DNA of 64,000 nucleotides from Erinaceus europaeus (GCF_950295315.1 NW_026647336.1:1-64000), one strand, 5' to 3'; shown: positions 44,874 to 56,429, counted from the first letter of the stretch. A program made the numbers and translations. The notes: generated from the letters alone by a model not told the origin.

Positions 44874-46690
44874 GGACTTCCGGAGGTGTGGCTGCAGAGT
44901 AGTAGCTGCTGCTCTCCTTGCTCAACTAGGAAAAGTAATGAAAACCACCTGAAAACTCAAAGTATTACCAGGATTTCTTCAGAAACTTACCAAGCCATAG
45001 GTGAGGACAGACACGTGACTCGTGGACAGAAAAGGGAGACAGGGAGAGATTCCTGAGATTAAAAGGCCGTATTCAGGGATGGCTGATGCCACACTGGGAG
45101 GGTGACAGCACTTCTGGGTCTGAATCAACAAAACAACTTAAAAAAGAAGAAGGAGAAGAAAAAGAAGAAAGAAAAAGGAAAACTACTTAGGCCACAGACG
45201 AGTGGATACAGACACCCGTGGCTTGTGGATGGCAAGGATTAAGGGAGTGACTCTCAGGACTAAACACTGGTGCTCAGGGACAGCTGGCACCAAATTGGGA
45301 GATTGGCAGCTGAGCTGTACCACTTCCAGGTTTGTGTTTAAGCAATAAAGAACTGTTAAAAAGAAAAAAAATCACCTAAAAACTCACCAATGTACAACTG
45401 TGACTTTTTCCGATGCTTATTGCCCCATAGAGGCTGGAACAACAGTACAGAGGCCCTATATTAACATTAGGGACTCTGACGTGGCCTGGTGACTCAGGAT
45501 AAAATCTCCCCTCCTCTGTCAAGATATATAAGCAGGGAAGTCAAACAACTTAGCCACAGTGCCTCCTGCTGTCACAACAACAACAAAACCACCACTAAAT
45601 GCAGAAACAGAAATACACAGGCAGCAATGATAGAAAACTCAAAGGACCTGGCAGACACATACCTAGATTCAAACGCTTCGGCACAGGTAAAGAAACCACC
45701 ACCCAAACCAAGAGAGCCTCACAGAATGGGAGAGGACCTTTACACGCCACACATCACACAAGAGGCTAATGACCAACATATATAAAGAGCTTGCCTGACT
45801 CAACAACAAGACAACAAATAACCCCATCCAAAAATGGGGGGAGGACATGGACAGAATATTCACCACAGAAGAGATCCAAAAGGCCGAGAAACACATGAAA
45901 AAATGCTCCAAGTCTCTGATTGTCAGAGAAATGCAAATCAATACAACAATGAGATACCACTTCACTCCTGTGAGAATGTCACACATCAGAAAAGGTAACA
46001 GCAGCAAATGCTGGAGAGGGTGTGGGGTCAAAGGAACCCTCCTGCACTGCTGGTGGGAATGTCAATGGGTCCAACCTCTGTGGAGAACAGTCTGGAGACT
46101 CTCAGAAGGCTAGAAATGGACCTACCCTATGACCCTGCAATTCCCCTCCTGGGGATATAGCCTAAGGAACCCAACACATCCATCCAAAAAGATCTGTGTC
46201 CACATATGTTCTTGGCAGCACAATTTGTAACAGCCAAAACCTGGAAGCAACCCAGGTGTCCAACAGCAGATGAGTGGCCGAGCAAGTTGTGGTATATATA
46301 CACAATGGACTACGACTCAGCTGTAAAAAATGGTGACTTCACCGTTTTCAGCCGATCTTGGATGGACCTTTAAAAAATCATGTTGAGTGAAATAAGTCAG
46401 AAACAGAAGGATGAATATGGGATGATCTCACTCTCAGGCAGAAGTTGAAAAACAAGATTAGAAAAGAAAACACAAGTCGAACCTGAAATGGAATTGGAGT
46501 ATTACACCAAAGTAAAAGACTCTGGGGTGGGTGGGTGGGGAGAATACAGGTCCATGAAGGATGAAAATGACATAGTGGGGGCTGTATTGTTAAATGGGAA
46601 ACTGGGGAATGTGATGCATGTACAAACTATTTACTGTTGAATGTAAAACATTAATTCCCCAATAAAGAAATAAATTATTAAAAAAAAAAA
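44874..46690 (+). mobile_element. Internally deleted L1 with 5'UTR repeats
   Basis: Non-LTR retrotransposon of the L1 class. The 5' part (44874-45600) carries two diverged monomer-like units: 'gccataggtgaggacagaca' near 44996 and 'gccacagacgagtggataca' near 45191, each followed by 'aggga', a 'cagggac/atggctg' block and an A/G-rich tract. The start of ORF1 follows at ATG 45627 (MIENSKDLADTYLDS). At about 45690 it jumps to the 3' part of ORF2 ('cacagaatgggagaggacct', 'gaaatgcaaatcaatacaac', 'gctggtgggaatgtcaatgg'), running to 'ccccaataaagaaata' and a poly(A) tail at 46680. Both reading frames are damaged. The full element would be about 6 kb, so some 4 kb is missing. Confidence 0.88.
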
Positions 46691-46697
46691 AAGAAAA

Positions 46698-47048
46698 AAT
46701 GATGGAGAGACAGTTCAGAGAACTCACTGTGAAATCACTTCAAGAAACTAAAGCGATCATTTTACAAAAGAATGACAAACAACAGGAAAACAGTAACTAC
46801 AAACAGAACTTCGGGGCCTAAAGAACACTTTTTTTTTTTTAACCAGAGCACTGTTGAGCTCTGGCTTATGGTGGTGCGGGGGATTGAACCTGGGACTTTG
46901 GAGCCTCAGGCATGAAGGTCTGTTTGCATAACCATTTTGCTATCTGCCCTCCGCTAAAGAACACTTTAAATGCAGTTTGGGTTGAGGTAAGAGGCTTCAG
47001 AGAAAGATTTAACCAGGTGGATAAGAGAATATCAATGCTAGAAGGCTC
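46698..47048 (+). mobile_element. L1 ORF1 fragment split by a SINE-B
   Basis: 46698-46818 and 46968-47048 together encode a coiled-coil piece of L1 ORF1 (FRERFNQVDKRISMLEG). A reversed SINE-B (46832-46954) interrupts it, flanked by a perfect 13-base duplication TAAAGAACACTTT (46819-46831, 46955-46967). The fragment follows the previous L1 tail directly. Confidence 0.88.
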
Positions 47049-47116
47049 GAACCGGCGTCCTTGTGTGGGTCCTTGCTCTTACTCTTACTACGTGCATTAA
47101 CCTAGTGCACTACTGC

Positions 47117-47375
47117 CCAGCCCCCAAGAAATGCAAATTAAAACTACACTCAAATGCCGTCTCACACCTGAGCGAAGTGCTTTCATCAACAAACCTGGAA
47201 AGGACAGGTGTTGGAGGGGTTGTGGAGATAAAGGAACTCTGCTTTGCTGCTGGAGGGAATGTAAACTGGTAACAGCCCCTTGGGAAAACTGGTGGAAACA
47301 GTCCTTAAACAAATACAAGTGGAATTACCTTCTGGAGGTATTTATCCAGTGGACACCCAAACACTAATTAGAAGG
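47117..47375 (+). mobile_element. L1 ORF2 3' fragment, older
   Basis: 'agaaatgcaaattaaaacta', 'ggagggaatgtaaactggta' and 'cagtccttaaacaaatacaa' are L1 ORF2 3' landmarks, more diverged than the same stretch at 45930-46100. It stops about 110 bases short of an EFCC1 exon. Confidence 0.8.
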
Positions 47376-47485
47376 GACATACACACCTCTGGTTCTGCCA
47401 CCTGCTCAGAATGAGACAACCAGCGCAGACTAGGGACTCCCCAAGAGCGTGTCCCTTCCCTGGGGTCCCATTGCCTTTTGCCTAC

Positions 47486-47626
47486 CAGGTCCCGGAGTCT
47501 CTGCAGAAGCTGTAGCACGTCCACCAGCTTCTCCTCCAGCAGGGACAGCCGCACCCTCTCTGTCTCTACCATGTGCAGCTCCAGCCTCAGGCGCTCACTC
47601 TCTTCTTCCTTCTGTTGCAGCGCTGC
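47486..47626 (-). CDS. EFCC1: EFCC1 coiled-coil exon
   Basis: A 141-base exon, 47 codons, phase 0 on both sides. Starts AALQQKEEESERLRLELHM after TTCCCACAG and ends LLQRLRDL before GTAGGC. The heptad pattern and the Glu/Arg/Leu content make a clear coiled coil, which in EFCC1 lies near the C-terminus. It joins in frame to NISKRALG of the next exon. Confidence 0.88.
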
Positions 47627-47864
47627 CTGTGGGAACCAACAGGGCTCATCTCCTACCATGCTGCCTTTGCCCCACCCAATACCATGGGCAGAGCACCCTC
47701 TCACAGAGCTCATCTCATCTGCTTCCCTGCGGCTGGGCAGATAAAAACATCTGTCTCCCCAGGGACAGCACCCAGTGCCTGGCCAGGGCTGATGCATATT
47801 TTATTTTCTAGCTACGGGAGTACATCCTCCCTGCTCTACTTACCTGGTTTCTTTATTATTATTT

Positions 47865-48005
47865 TTTTCTTATTTAATGTGAGAGATGAGAGCACTTTTC
47901 AGCTCCTGCATAAGGGGGTATCAGGGTTTGAACCTGCATCCTCTGAGGCCTCAGGCTGGCAAGTCCTGCGCTTTAGCAGGCTGGGATATCTCTCTTGGTT
48001 TCTTT
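47865..48005 (-). mobile_element. SINE-C relic
   Basis: 'gagatgagagcacttttcag', 'gtatcagggtttgaacctgc' and 'tttagcaggctgggatatct' in the EFCC1 intron. 48006-48419 is otherwise single copy. Confidence 0.65.
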
Positions 48006-48419
48006 TTAGTCTTAACTGCAAGTAACAGACATCAAGCTGGCTAGTTTAACTTGAAGAGAAATTCACCAGCAGGACAGTGAACTGTTTCTCGAATAGGGGA
48101 CCAAAGCAGCAGGGCAGCAGTGGGACTGAGATAGCAGGGACATCTTGGATCTTTTGTCTGGGACCTCTAGCCGTTTCCTTTATGTCCCTTAGGGAGAGCT
48201 CCTGAAGCCAGACGCCTGAAACTCATATTCCCAGCTGTGCTACCCAACTCTGTTTTCCAATAAATTTCTGCTTTACACTCACATTAATGTGAGAGGAGAA
48301 TATTTGCAGCCAACCTAATCTTCATCAGTTCTGGCTTTAAGGAAGTCTCTTCCCTGTGCATGATGACTCATCTTGAGACAGGGATGGAGCCCAGCCCAGC
48401 CCTCAGGGGCTCAGCTGAC

Positions 48420-48585
48420 CTGCTCCCCAGGTGGCCCCTGGGTCTTCCTGCTGTGGTCAGGGGTCCCCCGCTGCTCCACCAGCATGGCCATGTGAGTGTC
48501 CAGCTCCCCCAGTGCCTGGGCATGGTCGGCGCTGCCAAAGTGGCTGAAGTAAGCCAGGAGTACCTTGGCCGTCTGGTCGTCACAC
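48420..48585 (-). CDS. EFCC1: EFCC1 coding exon (CDDQTAKVLL)
   Basis: 166 bases: one base, then 55 codons from CDDQTAKVLLAYFSHFGSAD to GPPGEQ. Acceptor CTGCCACAG, donor GAGCAG|GTCAGC. Phase 2 in, 0 out. The middle part (HAQALGELDTHMAMLVEQ) is helical. It joins in frame to AALQQKEEE. Confidence 0.85.
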
Positions 48586-48869
48586 CTGTGGCAGAGGAGG
48601 GGGCTGGTTTCCAGTCTGCATTGGCCCAGGGAGCATGTGGTGAGGCCATACATGGCCCTCCTCAGTACCCTTCCAAGACTCCCCATCACACTCAGGAAAA
48701 ACCAAGGCCCTTACCTGACCTGCCCCCTCAGGTCTCCCTCCCACCTTCACTCATCTGTTCCAGCCACAGCCCCTCCAACATGCCCCAGGGCCTTTGCACT
48801 TGATGTTCCCACTTCCTGAATACCCTTCCTGCATTTTCTTCTGGTCTCTGCTCCAGTAGCATCTTTTTT

Positions 48870-49405
48870 TTTTAAAAAAAAATATATTTATTCCCTTTTG
48901 TTGCCCTTTTTGTTTTATTGTTGTAGTTATTATCATTGTCATCGTTGTTGGATAGGACAGAGAGAAGTGGAGAGAGGAGGGGAAATCAGAGATGGGGAGA
49001 GAAAGACAGACACCTGCAGACCTGCTTCACCACCTGTGAAGCGACTCCCCTGCAGGTGGGGAGCCAGGGGCTTGAACCAGGATCCTTAACGCTGGTCCTT
49101 GCACTTTGTGCCACCTGCGCTTAACCCGCTGTGCTACTGCCCAACTCCCCCAATAGCATCTTATTTTTTTAAAAAATATTTATTTATTTATTCATTCCCT
49201 TTTGTTGTTTTAATTGTTGTAGTTATTATTGTTGTTGTTATTGATGTCGTTGTGAGATAGGACAGAGAGAAATGGAGAGAGGAGGGGAAAACATAGGGAG
49301 GAGAGAAAGACAGACACCTGCAGACCTGCTTCACTGCCTGTGAAGCGACTCCCCTGCAGGTGGGGAGCCGGGGGCTCGAACCAGGATCCTTACACCGGTC
49401 CCAAT
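48870..49405 (-). mobile_element. Two reversed SINE-A copies
   Basis: 48880-49148 and 49165-49400, both flanked by text repeating 'caatagcatctt' (48858, 49151, 49403), which suggests that the insertions used the same short target and kept its duplications. The second has lost the outer head. Confidence 0.85.
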
Positions 49406-50191
49406 AGCATCTTCTAAGGTCTTCCCAGCATCTCTCATTTCCTTCTGTCCCCTGCCTGCTCTCCTCTTTTCCACTCATCTTCCCTTCCTGGGATGGAGAC
49501 TCCAGGTGAGGGGCATGGAGGCAACGTCTGACTTACTGCAGTTTCCCCAGAGGCCCTCAGATTTTCGGGACATGCAGTAGGTGCTTGATAAATGCTTGCC
49601 CTGGCGACCCACAGCACTTCACCTGGCGTGGTGCATGTCAGTGCTGCCCCCCAGTGGGCATTCAGGGTCAGGCCCACCTTGCATTTATACCCCTATCACA
49701 GATGCTCAGGGCAAGTGTCACTGACCTATTAGAGATGAGAGGCCAGGACTTAGAAAGAGCAGATGTCATGTGCCCAGCTGCCCCTGATCTGCCCCCATGT
49801 CTTCCTAGGCTGCTCTTGAGGATTAAGCCAGCTAAGAGGTTAGCAAGTGCCAGCCCAGGGAAGAAAGGGAAGGGTCGGACACGCGTAGGAGTCACACCAG
49901 GGCTTTAAGGCCCATCACAGGACAGGGACCAGGAGAGAGCCCATGGGAGCTAACACCACCACTCATCTGCCTTGCTGGTGGTCTCCTTTCCGCCTCGCTC
50001 GTGCTGGAGCCCCCTCCCCCCCACTACCTCCTTCCCTCTTTCCCACGATGAGGGGACAGCCTCAGAGGGCTCAGGTGGAGACTGCGCTTGGGTTCGAATG
50101 GGCTGCTCAGCCTCCCAAGTTCCAGCTCTGTCTCCTTATGAAATTCCAGGCTTTGGGACCTGCTGTATCGGCCAGGCCTCTGCTCACATAC

Positions 50192-50339
50192 CAGCTCCCG
50201 CAGCTGGAGAGGCCAGCCAGCAGCTTCTTCACCTCAGCTGGTGGCCTCTTCTCTCCCTCCTCCTCCTTCTCCTCATCAGAGGCCGCCTGGCCCTCCACTG
50301 AGCGGAAGAGCTGCTCGTCCACTGCTGGAGAAGCACGAG
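50192..50339 (-). CDS. EFCC1: EFCC1 coding exon ([11 protein letters not shown])
   Basis: 148 bases if the acceptor is CCCTACAG (start 50339); an alternative acceptor TTCTCCAG gives start 50324 in the same phase. Encodes [20 protein letters not shown], then an acidic stretch and [17 protein letters not shown]; donor CTG|GTATGT leaves two bases (TG) that the next exon completes to Trp. Phase 1 in, 2 out. Confidence 0.8.
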
Positions 50340-51418
50340 CTGTAGGGACAGAGTGGGGGATCCAGGCGAGGCCGAGGGGAGAGGCGCCCCCTGCCCTGGT
50401 GCTGCCTCCCACCTGACCGGGCCAGGCATGAAATTGGCCTGACTGCCCCTCACCCTGTGACTCTGGGAGAGTCTTGTCTTCTCTGCTCTCAGGTGACTTG
50501 ACACGCCAGCCCCTCTGTGTCCCCAGAGGTTTGTGCATTTTAGTATGTGGCAGTCCCCTCCCAAACACATGGGGCAGGGCGTCTGTGGGCCACGGGTACT
50601 CAGGTGGATGGGTTTCAGCTCTCGGGGGCTATGCCTTAACCCCTGGGGGTATGGAGGAGGAGGAGTCGTGCACATGACCCACACAGCTGTACCTCATCAG
50701 TACCATCCAGCCAAACCCCAGAGCCCAGCTCTTGAACATCAGGCCCCAGTTGGGGGCCAGTCTGCGTCTCCTTGGAGAGCATGCCCTCTCCTCTGCACTC
50801 TGCCCCCATGCAGCACTTCATCTGGCCTGGTCACACATCTCAGCCCACCAGGGCAGGAGGGGCCAGACCCAGAATAGTCAGGCCACACTGTAGGTCAGAC
50901 TTAGACTTCCAGGGAAGAGCACTCCCCGGACCCTAGCAGGGGTGGGGGAAGAGGCCTGAGCCCGGCAGTTGCAGTGGTGATCTCAGCCATGAGAGACAGC
51001 AGAGTTGGCCAGACTGCGCAAGGTAGGGTTTTATCAGCGCTGGTCAGTGAAGATGGAGGCCCCGAAGTCCTCTGTACCTACCCACACCTGAGCTGGGAGG
51101 GCACTGGTCCTCTCTGGTTTTCCTGTGGGGCTACTGGTGGTGGGGAACTTACTCCATCCAGTGCCCTCGGCACCCAGCCCAGCCCAGCCCTGCACTGGAC
51201 TGAGGCAGACATGGTCCTCCCGCTGAGGGGAACCTCCTCCTGGATCGAGCCTTCCCCGTCAGGTGTCTGTGCTCAGGCCAGGGGGAAAGAGCCCTGGTGG
51301 GCAGATAGGGGAGAAGGGTGCTGTGTCCACGCTGATGGGAGCATGGGTGTTCACAGGACCCTGGGAGCAGGCTGAACTGGACCGGAGTCAGGTGGCAAGT
51401 CCGGGTGCTGGGACAAAC

Positions 51419-51576
51419 CTTTATCCAGGGCTCTGCTCTGGGAGGAGCTGCTGTCTGAGCAGGAAGCTCCCTCTGCGCGCGTGTCTGGGCCACTCCCTGC
51501 ACAATCTGCAGGCTCACCACTCCCGGCTTCTGGGCCCAGGCTGCCTTCTGAGGCTGGGGGCTGGGTGTCCTCTGAC
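51419..51576 (-). CDS. EFCC1: EFCC1 coding exon, Ser/Glu-rich linker
   Basis: 158 bases, 52 codons from SEDTQPPASEGSLGPEAGSG to SQSRALDK. Acceptor CTCATCCACAG, donor AAAG|GTTTGT. Phase 2 in, 1 out, matching both sides. The low-complexity Ser/Glu/Gly content fits a disordered linker between the two coiled-coil parts of the protein. Confidence 0.7.
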
Positions 51577-51724
51577 CTGTGGATGAGAGAAGATGTCAGT
51601 GATGGAATTCTCAACACGGCTGAACTAGACAAGTCTTCCCAAAGCAGCTTTTTCACTCCTAAATTATTCAAGAACTTCCACAAGCAAAATGAGATGCGGA
51701 CAGCAGCCCTGATTTCAAAGTTGT

Positions 51725-52105
51725 CTGTGCTCGAGAGAGCTCACTGGGTGGGGTGACTGCAGAGCTGAGGGTCAAGCCCTGGCACCCAATGGGAGGTTCT
51801 GTGGTGCTAGAGGGAGCCCTGATGCTGTGTCTCTCCCCTCTCTGTCTCTTTTTGACAAAGCAACCTGGGAGCAGTGAACTCACACATACAGGATCCCAGA
51901 AGAAGGGAGGAAGGAAGGAAAGGAATGAAGAAAGGAAAGAAAGAATGAAAAAAGAAAGAAAGGAAAGAGAAAGAAAATGTTTTCTAGGGCTTGCAAGATA
52001 ACTCTCCTCAGTTAAGCATGTGCCTTGCTATGTATGTGACCTGGTGCAAGCACTAGGGGGAGCTCTGGGGCAGTGGTGTCTTTTCTCTCTGAAAAAAAAT
52101 TGAGT
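51725..52105 (+). mobile_element. Forward SINE relics in EFCC1 intron
   Basis: About 51730-51860 ('gggtcaagccctggcaccca') and 51985-52105 ('cttgcaagataactctcctc'), with an A/G-rich (GAAA)n tract between them (51895-51985). 52106-52751 is single copy. Confidence 0.6.
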
Positions 52106-52751
52106 AAGTATGTACTGGAAGCAGGGAACCTGCACATGTGCAAGGCCTCAGCACAAGTTTCCTAGCACAGGCAGGCCGGGTATACTGGGCATCCGGTGTA
52201 CACAGGCCCCATGTTCCCAGAGCCTCTGTTCCCAGAGCTGCATCCTGCCTTCACAACCATCAGAGTCACCACAGCTTTCAGAGTGCACCCTGGTTGCGGG
52301 GCATTCTTCTGGGGGCTTTACACGTTTTCCTCCAGCAATCGCCTGAGGCGTCACCTCAGCCATACAGCCAAGGACACCAAGGCACCAAGAGCTGGAGGGA
52401 CCGACTCGGGCTGCACAGCTGGGAATGAGCTGCCGAGGTTCACACTCCAGCCCAGCACCTCTGTGGCCCCAGCAGGCACACTCTGGAGTGACCCAGCCGA
52501 GCTGCTGGGGGCCACACGAACGGAGTGGGAAAGAGGACGCCACTGGGAACAGAGTCTGGAGAGCAGGACAGATGAGGACACACTTGGGAATTTTCCAGGG
52601 AAGCAAATGCAGAAGAATGTTTCTGCAGAGAAACAGTCTTCCCCCAGGGAGAAGGGGTGTGCAGCTCTCCACTAGTAACCAGTGTCCCAGGCTTCTCTGC
52701 CGCCCCTCTCTGCAGGGTCCATCTGCCAGGTCAGCCCACCATCACACAAAC

Positions 52752-52916
52752 CTTAAACAGACAAACTGTGCCCCCCCATCTTCTACTACCCCTTCTCTGT
52801 CTCCAGCAGAACTGCTTGAAAGAGTCGCCTCTGCTGCACACCCTACAGCCCTGTCTTGCGACCCGTCCGTCACGCTGTGCTGCCAGGCCAGCAGCTGGTT
52901 CTGGGTCTCCATTCGG
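52752..52916 (-). CDS. EFCC1: EFCC1 coding exon (RMETQNQLLAW)
   Basis: 165 bases: one base, 54 codons, two bases. It starts RMETQNQLLAWQHSVTDGSQ after CCTCTGCAG and ends GGAQFVCL, with donor TTTAAG|GTTTGT. The phase fits the following exon (AG + G gives Arg before SEDTQPP). The start is a helical, coiled-coil-like segment. A second frame is also open here, but only this one joins on. An internal acceptor after GGAGACCCAG (start 52904) is possible. Confidence 0.6.
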
Positions 52917-53634
52917 CTGCAGAGGCAGGGTTGAGTGCAGCCTCACTCCCTCATTTGAACTTGGCTTCCAGCAAACACCTATACGCCTGTCCCCCCTTTC
53001 CCCCCGCACTTCTCCTCATCTACTTTGACCACCCCCCCTTCCCCGCCTCATGCTGGCATAGATGCCCGAGAACTCTCTAAGGCCCTGACCCACTGCCAGG
53101 CTTTCAGTGCCAGTGACATCCAAATTTACCTCGAGCTCTGAAGCCAGGTTTCAGACCTGGTTTCCTTTACAAGCTGCCCCAGCTTCACTCCCCCTTGGCA
53201 TCTTCACCTGGATGTCCCCTGGCACCTCAGAGGCTCCCCAATCTCCCTTATCTTTGCCGTCTGCTTCCCCTCTGTGAGAAGTGCCACAACTAACTCGGCC
53301 ACCCACAGAGCGGCCATTGGTCTGGCCACCAGCAGTATCTGTGCAAGGACTCAGAGTCAGTTTCCAGCCCAGGGGCGCTGCAGAGAGGCAGCTTGGCAAA
53401 AGGCTGTTGTGTGCGTGCTAGCTACAGTGTGGGGTCTCTCGGCTGGGTCTGTGTCAGTGCATGGGAATGGGTGAGGAGGAGAGCTCAGCCCCTGACTGAG
53501 TGGAAGGGTGGAGGCAGAGGACAAGAGGCAGGGGCCAGGGAGAGTCTTTGATCTCAGAGGGGAGAGCAGGGATGGTGTCCTGGAGGTGGCAGGACTTGGA
53601 GTTGAGCAGGATGCAAACGACTCGGCAGGGCTCC

Positions 53635-53790
53635 AGGAGGGGGTTCAGCAGGTAGAGCACACGCTTCACCATGTGTGAGGCTCAGACCTAGGTTTGAGCC
53701 CCCAGCACTACACAGGAACGTCTGTCCCAGGGAAGTTTTGTGAATGGCAGAGTGGGACTGTGGTGTCTCTCCTGTTTCTTCCTTTGTCTG
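53635..53790 (+). mobile_element. Forward SINE relic
   Basis: 'caggtagagcacacgcttca' and 'ggtttgagcccccagcacta' in the EFCC1 intron. The rest of 52917-54235 shows no exon I can support, apart from a GA tract at 53850-53872. Confidence 0.55.
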
Positions 53791-54236
53791 AAGTTTAGAT
53801 GTGGGGTGGTATCTCCTGGGAGCAGTAGCATCCACAAAGCCCCGTGGGCAAGAGAGAGAGAGAGAGAGAGAGACTTGACTGGAGGAAGGTCCATCCTCTG
53901 GGGACAGCAAGGGACTCAATAGTCAGGAATGGACATGAAGGGTGGGGGAAAGATTTGACTGAATGGTCTCTGAGAGGACCCCCCCCCCCACTTGGGTTGT
54001 GGCTTATGGGTGCTATTCTGAGTAACTCTTCTTCCCTGGACATATGGGGGTGAAACCCCTGGGTGGAGGAGAGGTAAGTCACAGGAGTGGCTGGGGGTAG
54101 AGCAGAATCCAGCGTCTTCAAAGACTGACCTCACCCCATAGCCCCTGGTTTTGCTTTGGGAAACCTCGCCTGTATTTATCTCACACAATGGAAGGCAGAG
54201 GAGGTTTGTGTACGATTAGGTTGAACCACATTGGAT

Positions 54237-54550
54237 CATTGATTTTGGGGGGGCCGAGTGGTGGTGGTGCACCGGGTTAAATGCACAAAGTATGAAGCGG
54301 AAGGACCCATGCAAGGATCCCGGTTTGAGTCCCTGACTCCCCACCTGGGGGAGGATCACTTCACAAGTGATAAAGCAGGTCTGCAGATGTCTTTCTCTCC
54401 CCCTTTCTATCTTCCCTTCCTCTCAATTTCTCTCTGTCCTATCCAAAAAAATACTGGAGAAAAAAAAAAGGAGCTAGAGCAGTGGATTTGTATGCTGGCA
54501 CTGAGCTCCAGCAATAACCTTAGAGGCAAAAAAAAAAAAATTATTGATTT
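54237..54550 (+). mobile_element. SINE-A, long subfamily
   Basis: Imperfectly bounded by ATTGATTTT (54237-54245 and about 54542-54550). The body has 'ggtttgagtccctgactccc' and the tail block 'gcactgagctccagcaataa'. A poly(A) run of 13 precedes the right repeat. Confidence 0.85.
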
Positions 54551-55386
54551 TTACTGCCTTTGACCTGCAAAGGGGGCAATTTTAAAATGGTTCAATCTAA
54601 CATTTCTTGGTTGACTGACTACAAGCTCATCACCTTAGTAGAGGGTATTCTGGTTTGTGAAAAGCTGTTAGAATTTTCTGGAAAATACAGGAATGATAAC
54701 TGACATGATTAGCAGTGGTTCAGGTGAGGAAGAAGGGTAATGAGATGGGACAAGCCCAGGGCCCAGGAGGGACTCCCAGGTTCCTCTCATCACCTGCTCC
54801 TGGATTATTCCAAGAAAGGAACATCCTAGCCTTAAAATCACAACACCAGGGGTGAGTCCTAGCTCCATCACTTCCTAACTCCATTCAGCTTTTTCCTGTG
54901 GGGTTGGGCCAGCCTGCCTGCCCACTTCTCAGAAGGGGGTTTTCTCAAAGCAAGGTCATGTTGGTTTTCCCAAAACTGCAGGCATTTTAGGAAGCATCAT
55001 GAGTGCTGAAAAATAAGTATCTTTTACCACAAATAGAAAACAACCAGAAAAGATGCCTTAAATCACAGCAAAAACCAGAACAAACAAAACCAGTTCTAGC
55101 TAGATCCTCGTTCTCTTTCACATTCCATTTCTGTTTTGACCTCAGATCAGTTTTGTGTCTTTTTCTGTTAGAAGGGGGAAGATGTGTGTGGTTACTCTTA
55201 AGAGTCAGAGATATACCTGCTTCAGATCAGATTTGAGAGAACCAGGACTGACAGGCCATGGAGAAGAGTTCAGCCTCCTTGGCCTGTGCCCCCTGGTCTG
55301 TGCTGCCCCTTGTCACACTTCTGGGCCATTCTCCTTCAAGAGCTATGAGGAGCTGTGGGATGGGGGCTCCTGTGACCTGCCGGGAT

Positions 55387-55575
55387 ACTTGTCACTCACC
55401 AGGCACTGGTAGAGCACCTCCCTCATGGCTCCAGGCAGTTCAGAGCAAAGGTGGGGCCTGGTGTCTGCCCACTGCTCCCTGCCGCCCTCACTTCCGGACA
55501 GACTGTGTACAGTTAGGCGTTCCCCGCAGCTGTCCACATCTGTGCACTGCCCAGAGCCCCGGGTGAGTTCTGATG
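55387..55575 (-). CDS. Candidate EFCC1 exon, unproven
   Basis: A minus-strand open stretch ending in a near-perfect donor CTG|GTGAGT (exon end 55387). The peptide includes CTDVDSCGERLTVHSLSGSE and ELPGAMREVLYQCL; DVDSCG faintly recalls a degenerate EF-hand loop. The left limit is unknown: possible acceptors follow GGGCAG, TGCACAG or TGGACAG within 55520-55550. It ends in phase 0, while the exon at 52916 needs phase 2, so either an exon between them is missed or this is not an exon. Confidence 0.3.
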
Positions 55576-56429
55576 TCTTCCTCCTGCTTGGAGACCAGTA
55601 GTCACATCTGGCCACCAGCCCAGGGGCTTACACAACCTGACAAGGGCCAGCTGTTACCCTCCCTTCCGCCTTCCCTCCAGGCAGGCCTGGTAGCTCCTGG
55701 CTTCTGGCTCAGGGTCTCCATCAGACAGACTCCTCCCCGATTCCTGGTGCAGAGAGGCATGCCAGAAGTAGTCCAGTCTGGTTTCCACCCCCTGGACCCT
55801 CCTCTGTTTATTTTTCTAGCCATTGACATCCAGTATGGGCACTAGTCACACGTGCTAATTGACTGACATGAAATAAAACACAGTCCAGTTCCTCAGCTGC
55901 CTCAGCCACATTTCAAATGCTCAAGGGTCATGAAGGGTCATGTGGTTGTGGCGACCACAGCAGAGAGGACAGACCACAGGCCGTTTCCACCACCACAGGA
56001 GGTCTGCTGGGCAGGGCTAATCTAAAGTTCTTGTTAATCATTAAATTTCAGTCCTTTTCCCCCCCCCCATAAAACTTAATTATCACTGATAGGCTGCTGC
56101 TTCACATCACTACTACACTCATGGAGCCACCAGTCTGCTTACAATGCTATTTTCTGAACCTAGGACTTGACTCCAGCACACAAGTAAACGTCAAATATAT
56201 CACAAGTGAGCTTCCTGCCATAGTTGGAAATTCTCTTTTGATGGGTGGTCAGGCCAGTAGAGTGAGAAGTGATCTGGGGTCTTCTGGGGCTTCTGCATCT
56301 CACAGGCATCGAGAGAGCTGCCCCTGCCACATGGAGATGATTTATACTGGGGCCCTGTCCACAGCATCTGGGCACTGGGTAGATGACAGCCCTAAGTGAG
56401 AAGGCTAGTATTAGAATAGAGGAGAACAG

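Larger units (their letters stand above)
43029..47485 (-). other. EFCC1: EFCC1 intron with L1 and SINEs
   Basis: A 4.5 kb intron. It holds reversed SINEs at about 43340-43580, 43600-43740, 44145-44460, 44470-44600 and 44660-44850, CA and TG tracts (44226-44265, 44617-44647) and the L1 elements listed next. 43740-44140 has nothing I recognise. Confidence 0.8.
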
